Assembly: GCA_029204225.1 (NCBI GenBank)
Contig: MU835646.1
Coordinates: 1-37,502 of the forward strand
Source of the DNA: Diphasiastrum complanatum
Taxonomy: Eukaryota > Streptophyta > Lycopodiopsida > Lycopodiales > Lycopodiaceae
Direction: 5' to 3'
DNA: 37,502 bases
Part shown: positions 1 to 11,194 of the stretch, piece by piece
Layout of the letters: each line of letters opens with the position of its first letter
Position numbering within the stretch: the first letter of the stretch is position 1
The notes under the pieces: model-generated
The model's database searches: none
Told to the model about the DNA's origin: nothing
What the model saw: only the letters and a program-made list of their open reading frames with translations
Translations under genes and position numbers: made by a program

Positions 1-539
1 TTGTCTATTACATGGTTAGTATAAATGCTTCGAGATGCTTTTAATTTTTCCTATATATTTGATCCAGGCATAAGACTGACATTACGATTTTGACATGTGC
101 AGCATATACTAAGAGATCATACAACATTTTTTGTAAACACATATGGAGTCCTGAGTGTTTGGTCATCAAAAGGGATGGAGAAGTCACATTACACAACATG
201 GAGGAACCAATGAAAAATGAAACTACATTTGTCAATTATTTCAGTGGTTCTACCACAGATTTCAGATTCGACAAATAACAAAATCTACAGAATACATCAA
301 GTTTAGAAAAGCATGCAAATTCATACAGGAAGAGAGAAATCAGAATATTGCTGAATAGCATATTACATTCTTCTTGAAAATGTGCCATCTACAAATGATT
401 TTAATATAACAAAGACATTCAATAATCATTGTCATCAAATTATGACAAGTTTAGAAAAGCAAGAGAGAAGGGCATCATAATCAAATGATATGTATTTAAT
501 ATAAATGTGTTGATTGTATTATAACAGAAAACAAAGTGT
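1..539. other. AT-rich intergenic stretch, no gene seen
   Basis: Short open frames on both strands (for example 41-235 minus and 90-278 plus) overlap one another and show no recognisable motif. I see no long repeat. It lies downstream of the stop at 540-542 of the broken minus-strand gene, so it may hold that gene's former 3' region. Confidence 0.5.
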
Positions 540-1803
540 TCACTCCTCATCATCAAGTTTTGTATCTCCTTCTATGGCTGTATTGTCATGGAGAAATTCT
601 CTACTTGAGTATGCATCTAATAGATGTGCATTATCCTTGTTTCCACTAAGTTCAATATATGTAGAGTACAATGAATAATGGGAGCTCCTTAAAGGAACAT
701 AGCCAAGTCCACTATCCCTTTGGAACGAGGAAGCATGTGGTCTGAAACCACCTCCATTCAGGAGATAATAACATTCTTAAGCAGTGAAGTTAAAACACTT
801 ATGCATTCTTCATCATCAGCAACAACCAGATCCGGATGATCAATATTATGGCCGCCTACTGAAGAAGAACCATCTATGAAATGCATTAACGATGGATGAG
901 AGAAGCCCATTTGGGATTGAAATGCCATGACTACTTCATCAGATGCATGCTTTGTTCATGCTCAACAAAATTTGATAAAGCTTCCGTCAGACATTCTTCA
1001 CCAATCATAAGTCCATCCTCATCATCATAATCAATTTCAGACACCAAGTCTGCGGTTTCAAAATCCACAATGTCGAAGAATTCAGAAATTGTGCCAGAAA
1101 ATAAACAAAGCACCTCATCCTCACGATAGTAAAAAAAACTTATACATATCAAATGTAGTTATATATACATCGTCATTTGTATGATACACATGCAAATTAA
1201 CCATTTCGATTCATCTCCAAACATTGATTTATCAGTAGTGATATTAGAGCCAATGAAAGAATCCCAAAGCACTTCAGTATCAACATCAAGAAAATCGCTA
1301 TCCTTATTAGAGGTATCGATAAGGAAGTGACTAATGTCTTTAATGGATGATGGAACTGAGAATGAGGCCATCTGAGAATCAGAAACAATCATCCAAAATC
1401 TGAATTAGTAGGAAAAGTATGAAACAGTATAGTATTCAACAAAACGACATTTTCTCTTATAGACAGGACACATTGTAGTACCCCACATCGTCGTACATCT
1501 AAATTGCTCAAACAATCTAGTAAACATCATATCCAGTCTTTGCTTGAACAGCGAGAAGAAATGGAGAAGATCAGTAAAATGCATGAATGAGAGAGGATCT
1601 ATGGAGATAACATGTATACTAACTATATCCATGAATCTAACATAATGTTTATAAAATACTTCAGAATTAGGTTGTGTAGTCTTGAGAATATGTAGATATG
1701 GATGAAATAACGTGTGAAAGTAGTCTAGGTTCTCAGTAATTCCAAACTCCGTAAGAAATGCACTTAGGGTGCTCTCACGACTAGATCTTGATGACGATGC
1801 CAT
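540..1803 (-). pseudogene. Broken multi-exon gene of unknown family
   Basis: I do not recognise the family. Coding-like blocks follow one another on the minus strand. The first starts at ATG 1801-1803 (MASSSRSSRESTL) and is rich in Phe, His and Leu. A second block, about 1205-1392, starts with MIVSDSQMASF. The third, 931 to about 1146, is acidic (EIDYDDEDGLMIGEE). An AT-rich intron with plausible GT..AG borders (roughly 1147-1204) could join the second and third. After the stop at 931-933 the sense continues in another frame (VVMAFQSQMGFSHPSL) to a stop at 758-760, then in a third frame (NGGGFRPHASSFQRDSG) to a stop at 540-542. These two shifts fall inside continuous coding-like sequence rather than at obvious splice sites, so I call it a pseudogene. 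A living gene with unusual short introns is the alternative. Confidence 0.45.
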
Positions 1804-2165
1804 ATCTCTTAGGCAGATATCGCTTCTGTACATGTGGTAAGCAAACAGAAAAAAAGAGAATGTAAAAAACTCACACAACGTCCTATAGCGGTTTTCAAAT
1901 GGAGCAGCACCACAATTTCTCATGACTGTAAACCATGATCTACCTTCTTGTATATAGATCTACATCTGGATTAATGTAAAATTGTTTATAGATGATATTC
2001 ACATATCAGAGAAATAGATGCATTATAGATGATTTCACACATTGATTCATTGGCTGTTAGAATAAGCTCACAATTGTTATCAGAGTGGAGTTAGCTTTCT
2101 TGAGTACGCGATTGCGCCCACAATTGTTTTGTGCTTAGAGTATCCATCTGACTTATATTTTTATA

Positions 2166-2582
2166 CATGAATCTAAATCAACTACTCTTGCTTTGGCATT
2201 GATTTTGTCACTCTTGTTTGCTTGGCTATTTTGGCTTTTGTTTGACCTTCTAATCATTTTGTCTTATTGTCTTCTGTTCTGCCTCCGCAAATGCAAACAG
2301 ATTCATTGTGTATCCATGCGTGATCAGAGTTGTGCAGTGTATAACACCGAGGAAAATACGATCAACCATCAGTCTTCTACCGAATCATTGTACCACAATC
2401 CCCACTTTGAGAACATAATGCAGAGTGAAGTGACAGTGGCCAAGAGTCCAAAAGTGACTCGACTAGATCTACCTAGTTTGAATATCTTTAGGGGAAGCTT
2501 AGATTCAAAATCGGCCTTTTGTATAAATGCTTTTGTTGACTTCACATGCTTTAAGCCTCCAAATGGACCAATAATCTTATAA
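2166..2582 (+). CDS. Unassigned ORF with N-terminal hydrophobic segment
   Basis: An open frame ends with TAA after 2582. Its N-terminal part is a strongly hydrophobic stretch (LSLLFAWLFWLLFDLLII) of about 25 residues, like a membrane anchor or signal anchor. It is followed by a polar, Ser/Thr/Asn-rich region of about 100 residues. No ATG lies in frame near the start; the first frame-compatible codons are TTG or GCT, so a missing upstream exon or a chance ORF are both possible. It is transcribed away from the broken gene on its left. I recognise no domain. A 129-codon ORF is longer than expected by chance at this base composition, but the evidence is weak. Confidence 0.25.
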   Translation, partial: HESKSTTLALALILSLLFAWLFWLLFDLLIILSYCLLFCLRKCKQIHCVSMRDQSCAVYNTEENTINHQSSTESLYHNPHFENIMQSEVTVAKSPKVTRLDLPSLNIFRGSLDSKSAFCINAFVDFTCFKPPNGPIIL

Positions 2583-3400
2583 CATGTGTACAACATTGTA
2601 ACAGTGCTCACCGGATGAAAAAAGTGTTCAAGTTTTCAGGTTATTTTTTATTATTTCAAAAACTCTTGTCAGACAGAAATAAATATTTCATTGGACAATA
2701 TGTGCTACCCGTATGTTAAATATCTACCCAAATAGTTTAACTAGTGTTAGTTTTTCTAAAGACGTTTGAGAAAAATATAGAAAGAATCTTTACAAAGGGA
2801 CTTTTTTGGATTTAGAACTCCTCTAATGGTTGTTCACTGATTTTCTATAAACATATTGATTCTTCAAATCTATTGCAATTGGCACATTCTTGTTCAGGTT
2901 TTTTTATTATCTCTTACCAGACTCTACAGGTAGTTCTAGCAATCAGAGTCTTGGTTAACATTTAGCCAGGGAGCAAGATCGGGTGTTATAGTTTAGTGTT
3001 TTATCCCGCCTGTCAGAGGATACTCGGATCTCGTTCAGTCTTGAACTGTACTCACACTGCTTGAAGACATGCAAGTTATGATGCTCATTGATGGATCAAA
3101 ATGCAATTCAGATGAACACCACAAATTTCTACTTCTAAATACTCCAGAAATCAAACGAAAACAGATCCTTATGAGCTGAAATTAATCTACATGCATCAAA
3201 CAAAAATAAGAACAAAAACAAGAAACAAGAAGCAATTAACAAGCATAACAAGTGCAAGAATCAAGAAACCTTGATTCTTGGACTTCCCAAGCACATCAAG
3301 AACTGAAATGTAAATGGATATGCAAGTTCTAAACCACAATTTCAGCCTATTTAGTTTACTTGAATGCTTGATTCTACACCAATCCACAAATAAAAGAGCT
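2583..3400. other. Intergenic, no gene seen; one orphan inverted-repeat terminus
   Basis: No coding signal is visible. At 2797-2828 lies a segment ending CTCCTCTAATG that resembles the right terminus of the inverted-repeat elements at 21621-22000 and 28661-29607. I did not find its left partner nearby. Confidence 0.4.
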
Positions 3401-3599
3401 AATTTACTCTAATCCATAATGCATAAGGGAAGAAAACAAGAAACTAAGCTAATTCCACATCCACACATGCAAGAATGGAAGTGCATGCTCATAAAAGCAT
3501 CACACAGGAAAGCCATCATGATCAAGGAGCTCAAAGGATTGTCAGAACTTGTGGAGGATCTTCTGTTCAATAACAAGAGTAGAGACAATACATGTAAAG

Positions 3600-3960
3600 C
3601 TCCCTTATAGAAGAGGAGACCTCTTAAATAACCAAGAGAGGTGCTTAGGTGGAGCCCAAGTGGCAATTCTACAATTTCATAAATTACAAGTGGAATTGAC
3701 TAGAGATCACCATCAAAAGGTGGCTCACTCTACTTTATTTAAGAGGGGTCTACAAATACTAGCTCCTACATGGTCATTTCATCACTTGGGATTCACCATG
3801 AGGTTCACATGATGTCGAACTATCATTCTAGCTAGAATTTCTCGGTTCTCATTCTTCATCCATCTCTTCTTCAGAGACCTCCTCGGTCTAAGGTGAGAGG
3901 TGCTCCGAATAGCTTTGGCCTCGTATCTTGGGGATTCATTAGAATTAGCCAACATCACCC
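3600..3960 (+). other. Possible promoter or LTR fragment with short inverted repeat
   Basis: The stretch has a TATA-like TTTATTTAAGAG at about 3734-3745, followed by a transcript-leader-like, pyrimidine-rich segment. The 14-16 bp segments at 3617-3630 and 3736-3751 are near inverted repeats of each other (AGACCTCTTAAATA against TATTTAAGAGGGGTCT). This would suit a decayed LTR, but no partner copy, primer-binding site or TG..CA ends were found. Confidence 0.25.
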
Positions 3961-4837
3961 CCCACCCCTAATGTGTTGCAAGACCCACTGCAACTCATGT
4001 CAAATGATATTGCTTTCGCTTCCGCATTGGCATCTTTGATAGACTCTTGCAAAAGCGTAGATCCTTGTTTGCTTGCGTAAAACCAAGTGTTTATTGCTGC
4101 CGATCTTTGCCACAAAAATGGTTTTCGCAAATTGCTGCAATTTTAACCAAAATGTCCTGCCTCAAATGGTAGATACCCTCGAAATTGGAGAGCTCTCAAC
4201 AACTTCATAAACCAGCATGCTTGAGAACCTCTTTTGTGTCCTGCCCTCCTTGATGTTTCTGTTGTAAAACCGTGGGTGTAAACAGCAACAGAAGTTTGAT
4301 GCTTTGAGCGTGGCGTGTAGGAACGGAAACGCAACAATTAGCAACAGAAGTATTCAAGAATAAGAATTCATACAGATTGCGCAGATGAACAACACAGTAG
4401 TGAGACAAAAATTGCACTCTGATTAATATCAACAGTGAGTAAATGGCTTGAAGTAATAACTTTAGCTTGCTGAGCGTGATAACGTTGGCTACAGAAAAAC
4501 TCTAATTGAAAAAGTTATTCAATTTACTAAAAAATAATCCTTTTATAGATTGATTCAGCTAATATATATATTTACAAGTGTCAAGAGACTAATATCTTTA
4601 TGTCTTAATTGCCATTTACTCCAGTTTTTGCGTATGTACAAAGTTGGTAACCACCTTAGGATATTTGTTTCTCCAGCTGTTTTAGGGTTGATGATATGTT
4701 GGCGACGTCGGTATGCCAATGTAGCAAAAACACGCAAAAAACCCGAAGGTGCCATTAGACTGAAGGCATGTAAATCCCAAAGGTATCCTTAGAGCGAAGG
4801 TAGAGAAAAAGGCAGATAAGCCAAAGGCAGGAAAAAG
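3961..4837. other. No gene seen
   Basis: Open frames here are short and overlap on both strands with no recognisable protein motif. The part from about 4690 leads into the GAAGGTGCC tandem repeat, with scattered AAGGC and GAAGG words. Confidence 0.4.
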
Positions 4838-5106
4838 GCGAAGGTGCCTTTAAATTGATTTTAAGTCATTTTGGCATGTGTGTCTCCTTTTTTGCGAAGG
4901 GGTGAAAAAGGCAAAAAAGGTGAAGGTGCCTTAAAAAATGGTTTCTAAGGCTTTCTGGCTACTGTATCTACTTATTCGCGAAGGGGCGAAAAAGGCAAAA
5001 AAGACGAAGGTGTATTAAAATGGTTTTTTAAGGCATTTTGGCTACTCTGTCTCCTTTTTTTCGAAAGTGCAGAAAAGGGCAAAGGTGCCTAAAAGTGGTT
5101 TAAGGC
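4838..5106. repeat. Degenerate tandem repeat, ~82-bp unit, about 3.3 copies
   Basis: Units start at about 4838, 4920, 5004 and 5079, each opening with a variant of GCGAAGGTGCCTTAAAA. Each continues with TTTTAAGGCATTTTGGCTACT, CTCCTTTTTT and GCGAAGGGGCGAAAAAGGC-like blocks. The spacings are about 82, 84 and 75 bp. The fourth copy is truncated after AAGTGGTTTAAGGC. The array is noncoding, and a GAAGG-rich prelude begins near 4795. Confidence 0.8.
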
Positions 5107-5367
5107 AAAAAATCTCCAAGGAAAAATGTAAAGGTCCAAAAACATGTAGTCGGCCTTCGGTTTTCAAGATGCTCATTACTTGAACGATTTGTTTAAGGCT
5201 GAGCATAAGAAATCTAACACTTCCCCTGAATGTGGATCCTAAAAAACTTTGATCTTCAGATTTAACATATCGTTAAGTATGAGATGTTGCTCCTTTGATA
5301 GAGAACATTGTATCAATTAATTTTGGACTTTGGCAAAACAATTGGACTTTTTTTAGGATTTTGCGTC

Positions 5368-5517
<150 letters not shown>

Positions 5518-6384
5518 ATGGGATAGAACATGGAAATGAAATTTGGTTCCACATTGACCACATATTTAAATGCACTCGTTTTAATATTTCAATTCTAATT
5601 TTATTTTCTTATATATAAATTTAGTGTATCGCTTATAAAAATTACATTCACTACCTACAATTATGACATCTCAAGAGACATATAACATTGGGATCTTCAA
5701 ATTAGTTGCGTAGACAAAGGTTCATGAAATGAGAGAAAGAAACTAATTTGAGATGTTATTGTAACAATCAATATGTTGCAACATCATCCAAATTTACATA
5801 CTAGCATCAAAATTCAGCTACTAGACTATGCACTATTAGAATAAACATCATTTGGTAAGAGTATCATGATCATTTTTAATTTGCATAGTTTAAAAAGACA
5901 AAAGGAAACACAAAATTGCAACTAAGACACATGGACTCAGTAACCGAAATTGCAAAATATTTTTTTTATTGAAAAGTTTTTGCAAATGTACATAGGCGAG
6001 GATTCCTTTCTAATTGTTGAATGACAATTACAAAATGTGCACCTCTTTGGTGCAATTTTAGAGCTTGAACCAAAATGTACAATCATATTGCACATCGTGC
6101 ATTTGCCAAGACCAAAGAGTAGAATATGCACAAGTTTAACCTTAAATTAGACAAGATTATTCTATTCTAAAGGTTGCAAATTTAAAGCAACTAATTTGAT
6201 TCTTTAGAATCTCTAAAAGTCATTAAACTTTCCACATTACAACTTCCTCATGGTCTTACACTACACATGCCATGGAATAGAATTAACTTGGGGTGACATG
6301 CCCAAACCCTAGCATACAGAAAACCAGGTTTTTACAAAATTGTCAGGCTAGAACTACAACTGTCAGAAAATTTACAACTTAAAC
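5518..6384. other. No clear gene; possible Cys-rich remnant at 5937-6131 (minus)
   Basis: Most of this AT-rich stretch holds nothing I recognise. On the minus strand, 5937-6131 encodes 64 residues with paired cysteines (KCTMCN, then RCTFCNCH, RKESS, YICKN and FCNFG). The spacing and the RKES between Cys pairs recall the C-terminal zinc-ribbon of piggyBac-type transposases, but one expected Cys is Phe and no catalytic domain is near. Treat it as a weak hint of a transposase tail. Confidence 0.25.
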
Positions 6385-9383
6385 CTAGTACTCATCAACA
6401 TCAGCTGCACATGCATCAACCAATTTGTATAAATACTCCTTGATGTGTGCTCAAGAGATTTTTGGAATAGATATTGATCTTTCAACATCATATCCATGTT
6501 TCTTTACCATCTTTTTTGCCTTGGTTTTCTATGCATAATTCACAGCATCAATATCTACATCTTCTACATTGTCATTGTTTGGAACCCAGTCTTTTGAAAG
6601 ACAGTCTTCTTATAATTCTTTGTTGTCAATTGGATTGTTTCCGCGTCTTTGAGTGGATTTAGGTTCATACCATAATGCTTTGAGTGAAGTGACCATACCA
6701 TCAGCATCGGTCCCTACTCCGACAACCTTTGCCATCCAAAATGAGGCTCCCGCTGCAACATCTTCATCTGGAGGTCGTATTGCAACAAATTTGTTCATTG
6801 CAACCTCTCTACTGGGTATGAATTCCGATAATGGTGCATCTCCTTTCCGTCTACAATAGCGACGAGGTAAGAGTTCTATTGTATCCATTTTGACTTTCAC
6901 ATTAGAAGACATGCATCCTGAAGGTTGAAAAGCAATCGTAAAAGATTGTGGCCAAGTTGTTTGGTTGTATATTGATAGTGGCAAATTCTTTTGTTTTGTG
7001 AGGTACTCAAGAAGTTTTGTGGAATCATCCACAGATGAGAAATTTTGATCTTTTTATTTTGGATACTTCTCGCACATATATTGTCCATATTTATGAAAGG
7101 ATATTAATCCTTTCATCTCATCATTGTCCAGTTCATTTGTGGGTGCCAAAAAGATCGCTTTCTCTTTTGAAGGCAAAGATGTCCGACCATCAAAAACCCC
7201 ATTTCAACAGTCTGAAATATGTTATGTGCCACAAGCATAGAACAAAGACCAAAGATGAACCTATTTTTATTTTCCCTCTTTCCAATATGTGTATAGCTTT
7301 CTCGAGTCAAAAACATGCAATAAGTGCCGATTTCTCGTTGCAATATGGTGATCTCGCACCTTAATATCAGTAGAAGTTTCGATCGCATTTCTTAGCTCAT
7401 CACAAATCTTGCATTTGGATATTCTTTGTTTTGTCATATCAAAACTCATGTCTCCAAACCGATACAATGTATTTCTGGAGATTGTGGACATGCTAGTTTC
7501 TTGAAGTTCTTTGTTGATGGAATTGAAGACATCACCTTCAGACATGCCAAGAGGGAGATGATGTTCACAATGAACTACTCCATCCTTTGATTTATGTTGA
7601 AGATGCGGTTGGGGTAGAGCATGCTTTTCTAAGATTCCACGCATAATAGCAAGTCCCCATCTTGAATGTGCACATTGTTTTAATGTACATGTCTTCCCAT
7701 GAAATTTATAGACAATATTGTTGCATGCCTCTGAGATTATCTGCCAAAACAATCCATGGGAAACTCCCAATAGATCTTGAAATGCCTTTGAACATATGGT
7801 TTTACCTGAAACTACAGGTTTAAGTCTTAAACAGAGTTCTTCCCACATATTGCATGCAATGTTTGAATTATCTCGTGCCTTCAAAAAACACCCGAACATT
7901 TGTAAAGGGTAATTATGTCTATCTGATCCTTGCATCTCAAGTCTTCACATTCTTTGTAAGCAATTTTGCGTATACATAATTTCTTACAACAAGGGTGCAT
8001 CAAAATTCCTTTTATATGTTCTAGCGATAAAACAGAATCTGCCTTCTTCAGAGTGACGAATGCAAGCACATGCTTTTTTTGCAGTTTCGAGAAGCTCCAA
8101 AAGATTCGAACTTGGATCATGTTGCATTGGAATCTCAAAACTTTTCTCGTGTGATTGACCAACTCTTGATACAAATTCTTTTAACATTTCATTCCAGTTA
8201 CCTATCTCGTCGTCTTCATCAAAATCAAACATAGAAAAATCTGAATCATGTTGTCTAGAAGCGGTAGAAAGCAATGCTGCAGAGGATGCACATGTTGTCT
8301 TCTTGGATTGTCTTGCCATTTGAGAAATTCTATGACTGTGACTGTCGGTGATAGCATTCGCTTGAGATGAATTGTAGTGTCCATTTTCCACATTAACGTT
8401 TCTCATATGCATCAATAATTTTTTACTAGACCCATTTCGCCGAGATACATTATTGTTAACCACATGGTCTATCCCAGTTAGGATGTCTGAGTTGTATGTC
8501 GATTGTGTCAGATCATAACCAATTACATCGTCCATGCCTGTCAAAACATCAGAGTTGGTCTTGTAGCATTGCTATCAGTCACATCATGAGCATCGTTATC
8601 ATCCACATCGGTGAGAACATCTGAACTATACCTAATCCATTTGAAGTTTGCACTATTATTATGATTGACATCTTCCAAGCCAGTGAGGAAATCAAAATTA
8701 TATGTTGTTTTTGTTGATGTTCTCTTGTCGTGATTGAAGGTAGTCGTACATTGCATACGTGTTGATGATTTTTTGTAATTGCAATTATAATAAGTGTAAT
8801 ACTCATTCATTGTCTCGTCGAACGATACATGCCTAGCATTCGTAGCATGTCAAGAAAGTTTTGATACACACCATATCATCGATTTATTCTGTGAGTAAAA
8901 TGGGACTACATTATCTGCCATGGCATTTTGAATGGTTCCTTCATTTGTTACCAATATTAACTTTACAGTGGAAAACAACTGATTTTTGTCAAAACTGCAG
9001 TAACCTTTGAAGCTTGCTGAACAAACTACATTTCCATCAAAATCCATACAATCAACAATATCATTGTTGTTATAAATATGACATGCCAAGACTGCAAGAT
9101 CGTCAATCTTCACCACGTCATTGTTACCCCACAATAATCTGTTTGCCATTAAGCCCAACAAATTATGATAAATGTCTACAAGATGAGTGATACCCGTATG
9201 TGGGTATGGCAATGGACAATCCATCTTGAGCACTTTTGATATACTCACCATGCATTTATTTGTGCCAATTTTGTGAAAGAAACACATCTGGCTTGGTTCA
9301 GTACTCAAAATTTGACCAAATGCAACGACTTCTTTTCGATATAGCAAGACAACGCGGACATTTTTCTCACAATCATTTTCCAT
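6385..9383 (-). pseudogene. Decayed transposase-like fusion gene (DUF8039-like N-terminus, DUF7869-like body)
   Basis: One colinear minus-strand coding relic. From ATG 9381-9383, about 177 residues carry a motif set (VVAFGQILSTEP, then HKIGTNKCMVSI, then CPLPYPHTGI) like the domain I know as DUF8039, seen in plant transposon ORFs. A TGA at 8850-8852 interrupts the frame, which continues into an acidic section with four degenerate repeats of NSDVLTGMDDV type, broken by a one-base loss near 8555. Then come a Cys-rich block (HPCCKKLC, about 7976-7996), a HTH-like region and a SKCKICDEL block (about 7400-7425), and the signature QTVEMGFLMVGH (7179-7214), which recalls the VGHTHEDID motif of DUF7869-type proteins. 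A chromatin-reader-like C-terminus follows (FVAIRPPDED, FWMAKVVGVG). Stops in the sense frame lie at 7054-7056, 6610-6612, 6529-6531 and 6451-6453, with the end at 6385-6387. Most of the presumed catalytic core is missing between 7267 and 7235. Family names are from memory. Confidence 0.6.
8474..8702 (-). repeat. Four degenerate 21-24 residue coding repeats
   Basis: Within the pseudogene, the motif [YT]N[SF]D[VIF]LTG[MLI][DE]DV occurs four times. The conserved Asp codons fall about 72, 71 and 63 nt apart (first bases at about 8693, 8621, 8550 and 8487). The 71-nt step marks a one-base deletion that breaks the frame. The repeats are acidic and alternate with Asn-rich linkers. They look like an expanded spacer or interaction segment, not a domain I recognise. 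Confidence 0.7.
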
Positions 9384-9574
9384 TGCAGGCCCTACACACA
9401 CAGAGAGAAATCATGATGTCAACATACATTGGAACATACATACATACATAGATGTAAATTTATAACACACAATGTAAATAGCTGGATAAATATACCCAGG
9501 TTTTGAAATTGTTTGAAATTATCTTGAAATAGTTTTATGAAATTTAAATATCTTTATAAAATATTAGTGGATCT
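9384..9574. other. AT-rich spacer
   Basis: This is the upstream side of the decayed transposase-like gene. It holds short ACATACAT-type repeats (about 9420-9450) and nothing else I recognise. Confidence 0.4.
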
Positions 9575-10375
9575 TCCTTAGCCTTTCGTCATTGGTCCTT
9601 AAAGTTTGGCCCTTACCGCTTGCCACTTGGTCCTCAACCATTGGACTATAGTCCTTGGCCGTTAGCCCTTAGTCCTTAGATCTTGGCACTTAGCCCTTAG
9701 CAATTGGACCTAAACCCTTATATCTCTGCCCTTAGTCAGTTGGCCCTTAGTCTTAGCCCGTAGACCAATGCCCTCGACTCTTGGCTAGTTGGCCCTTAGC
9801 TACTTGGCCCTCGGTCCTTAGACCTTGACGCTTAGCTGTTGGCCCTAATATCTAGGTCCTTAGCCCTTACCCCTCAGCCAGTTGGCCCTTAGTCTTAGCC
9901 CTTAGATGTTGGCCCTCAACCCTTGGTCCTTAGCTAGTTGGCCCGAGTTAGTCTTTAGCTAGTTGGCCCTCAATCCTTAGCCAGTTAGCCCTTAGTCCTT
10001 AGACCTTTACCCTTAGCCGGTGGCCCTATGTTCTTAGCCGCTGACACTTAACCCTCCGTAGTCGGCAATCGGCCCTTAGCCCTTGCCTCTTGGCCCTTAG
10101 TTCTTGGTCGGTGGGTCTCGACCCTCAGTCCTAAGCCAGTTGACCCATGGTCCTTAGACCATGACCCTTGACCCTTACCTATTGGCCCTCGAACCCCCCA
10201 CCCTTTGTCATTAGACCTTGAGCCTTAGCCATTGGACCTTAGTTCTTAGTTGTTGGCCCTTAGCCCTTGGTTGTCGGCAATTAGCTCTTAGACCTTGACT
10301 CTTTGCCCTTGGACCAATGCCATATCTGTAGGCAATTAGTCCTTAGCCCAAGGCCCTTAATCCTTGACCTTAGGA
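9575..10375. repeat. Degenerate CCCTTAG / TTGG short-unit array (~800 bp)
   Basis: Almost the whole stretch is built from shuffled short words: TTGGCCCTTAG, TCCTTAG, CCCTTAGCC, GACCTTGACC, TAGCCAGTTGGCCC. The basic unit looks like 7 bp (CCCTTAG, TCCTTAG), often joined to TTGG to give 11-15 bp units, but no fixed long period holds. TAG and TAA occur so often in the frames that it cannot encode a long protein. It resembles but does not equal the plant telomere unit CCCTAAA. Boundaries are gradual. Confidence 0.85.
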
Positions 10376-10804
10376 GCATAAAAAATAGCAATTCCAGATA
10401 CATTCAGGTCCAACAATTAGTAAACACAACCATTTCTAAGAATTGTGGCTAAAGAGCCACAATTACAATAAGATGGCTTTCCAAAAAAGCCAAAATCAAT
10501 TAGATTTGCTATTTTATGAATTCAACACGTTGTTGACACGTGGCAATTCATATATCCGATAAGCAAATGAACATCTATCCACAAAGATAGATAAACCCCC
10601 TTCCCCATCTCAATAGTTATCTTTGTTATATAATTTAGAAACCTCAAGCTCCAAGCTTTTTTTTTTTTCCATATTCTGATTTTTACTTCTCTTGAAGTTT
10701 TGAAGCATCTATGAACTTGCAAGGAAAAGTCTGACTCAATGGTATTTTTCGTTCAATTTTGATGGGGCATAAGTTATAGATTTATAATAAAGACCATTTT
10801 TATT
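10376..10804. other. No gene seen
   Basis: An AT-rich stretch between the CCCTTAG array and the palindrome array. A small imperfect inverted word pair (TTGTGGC near 10443 and GCCACAATT near 10456) is visible. I find no coding signal. Confidence 0.4.
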
Positions 10805-10830
10805 AGTTGAATTGTTGGAAAAAAAAACTC

Positions 10831-11040
10831 GAGGTTTTGAGTGTTTCAATTTTTGTTTCAAAAAAATTCAAAACCTCCCGCCGCGGCGGGAGGTTCTAAG
10901 TGTTTTATTTTGTGTTCAAAAAAACTTAGAACCTTCCGTCGTGGAGGAGGTTCTGAGTGTTTCATTTTTTGTTTAAAAAACTCGGCAAGAGGTTCTAAGT
11001 ATTTAATTTTTTGATGAAAAATATTCAGAACCTCCCGCTA
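10831..11040. repeat. Tandem GAGGTTCT palindrome units, left cluster
   Basis: GAGGTTTT or GAGGTTCT recurs at 10831, 10891, 10947 and about 10989, each followed by an (A/T)AGTGTTT..TTTTTTG..AAAAA spacer, giving periods of about 60, 56 and 42 bp. The unit contains a GC-rich palindrome: 10873-10896 is a perfect 24-bp palindrome (AACCTCCCGCCG and its reverse complement). 10928-10954 is an imperfect copy. 10981-10996 and 11027-11038 are half copies. Confidence 0.85.
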
Positions 11041-11194
11041 GAACTGCATGAACTACGATTGTGGTTATCTACGGTCCAGTGACCCGTTGGTCGTCGCAAG
11101 TTTGAACTTGCAGTTTTGTAGGTTTCCGCCTTACGGTTTGGAAGGTTATGAATTGCATGCTGGTCCTTTGTGATGCGGTTGCTGTTTTGTTGAA

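Noticed and set aside
9575-10375. Interstitial telomere tract
   Set aside because: The exact plant unit CCCTAAA is not repeated in tandem; the array uses CCCTTAG with other words.
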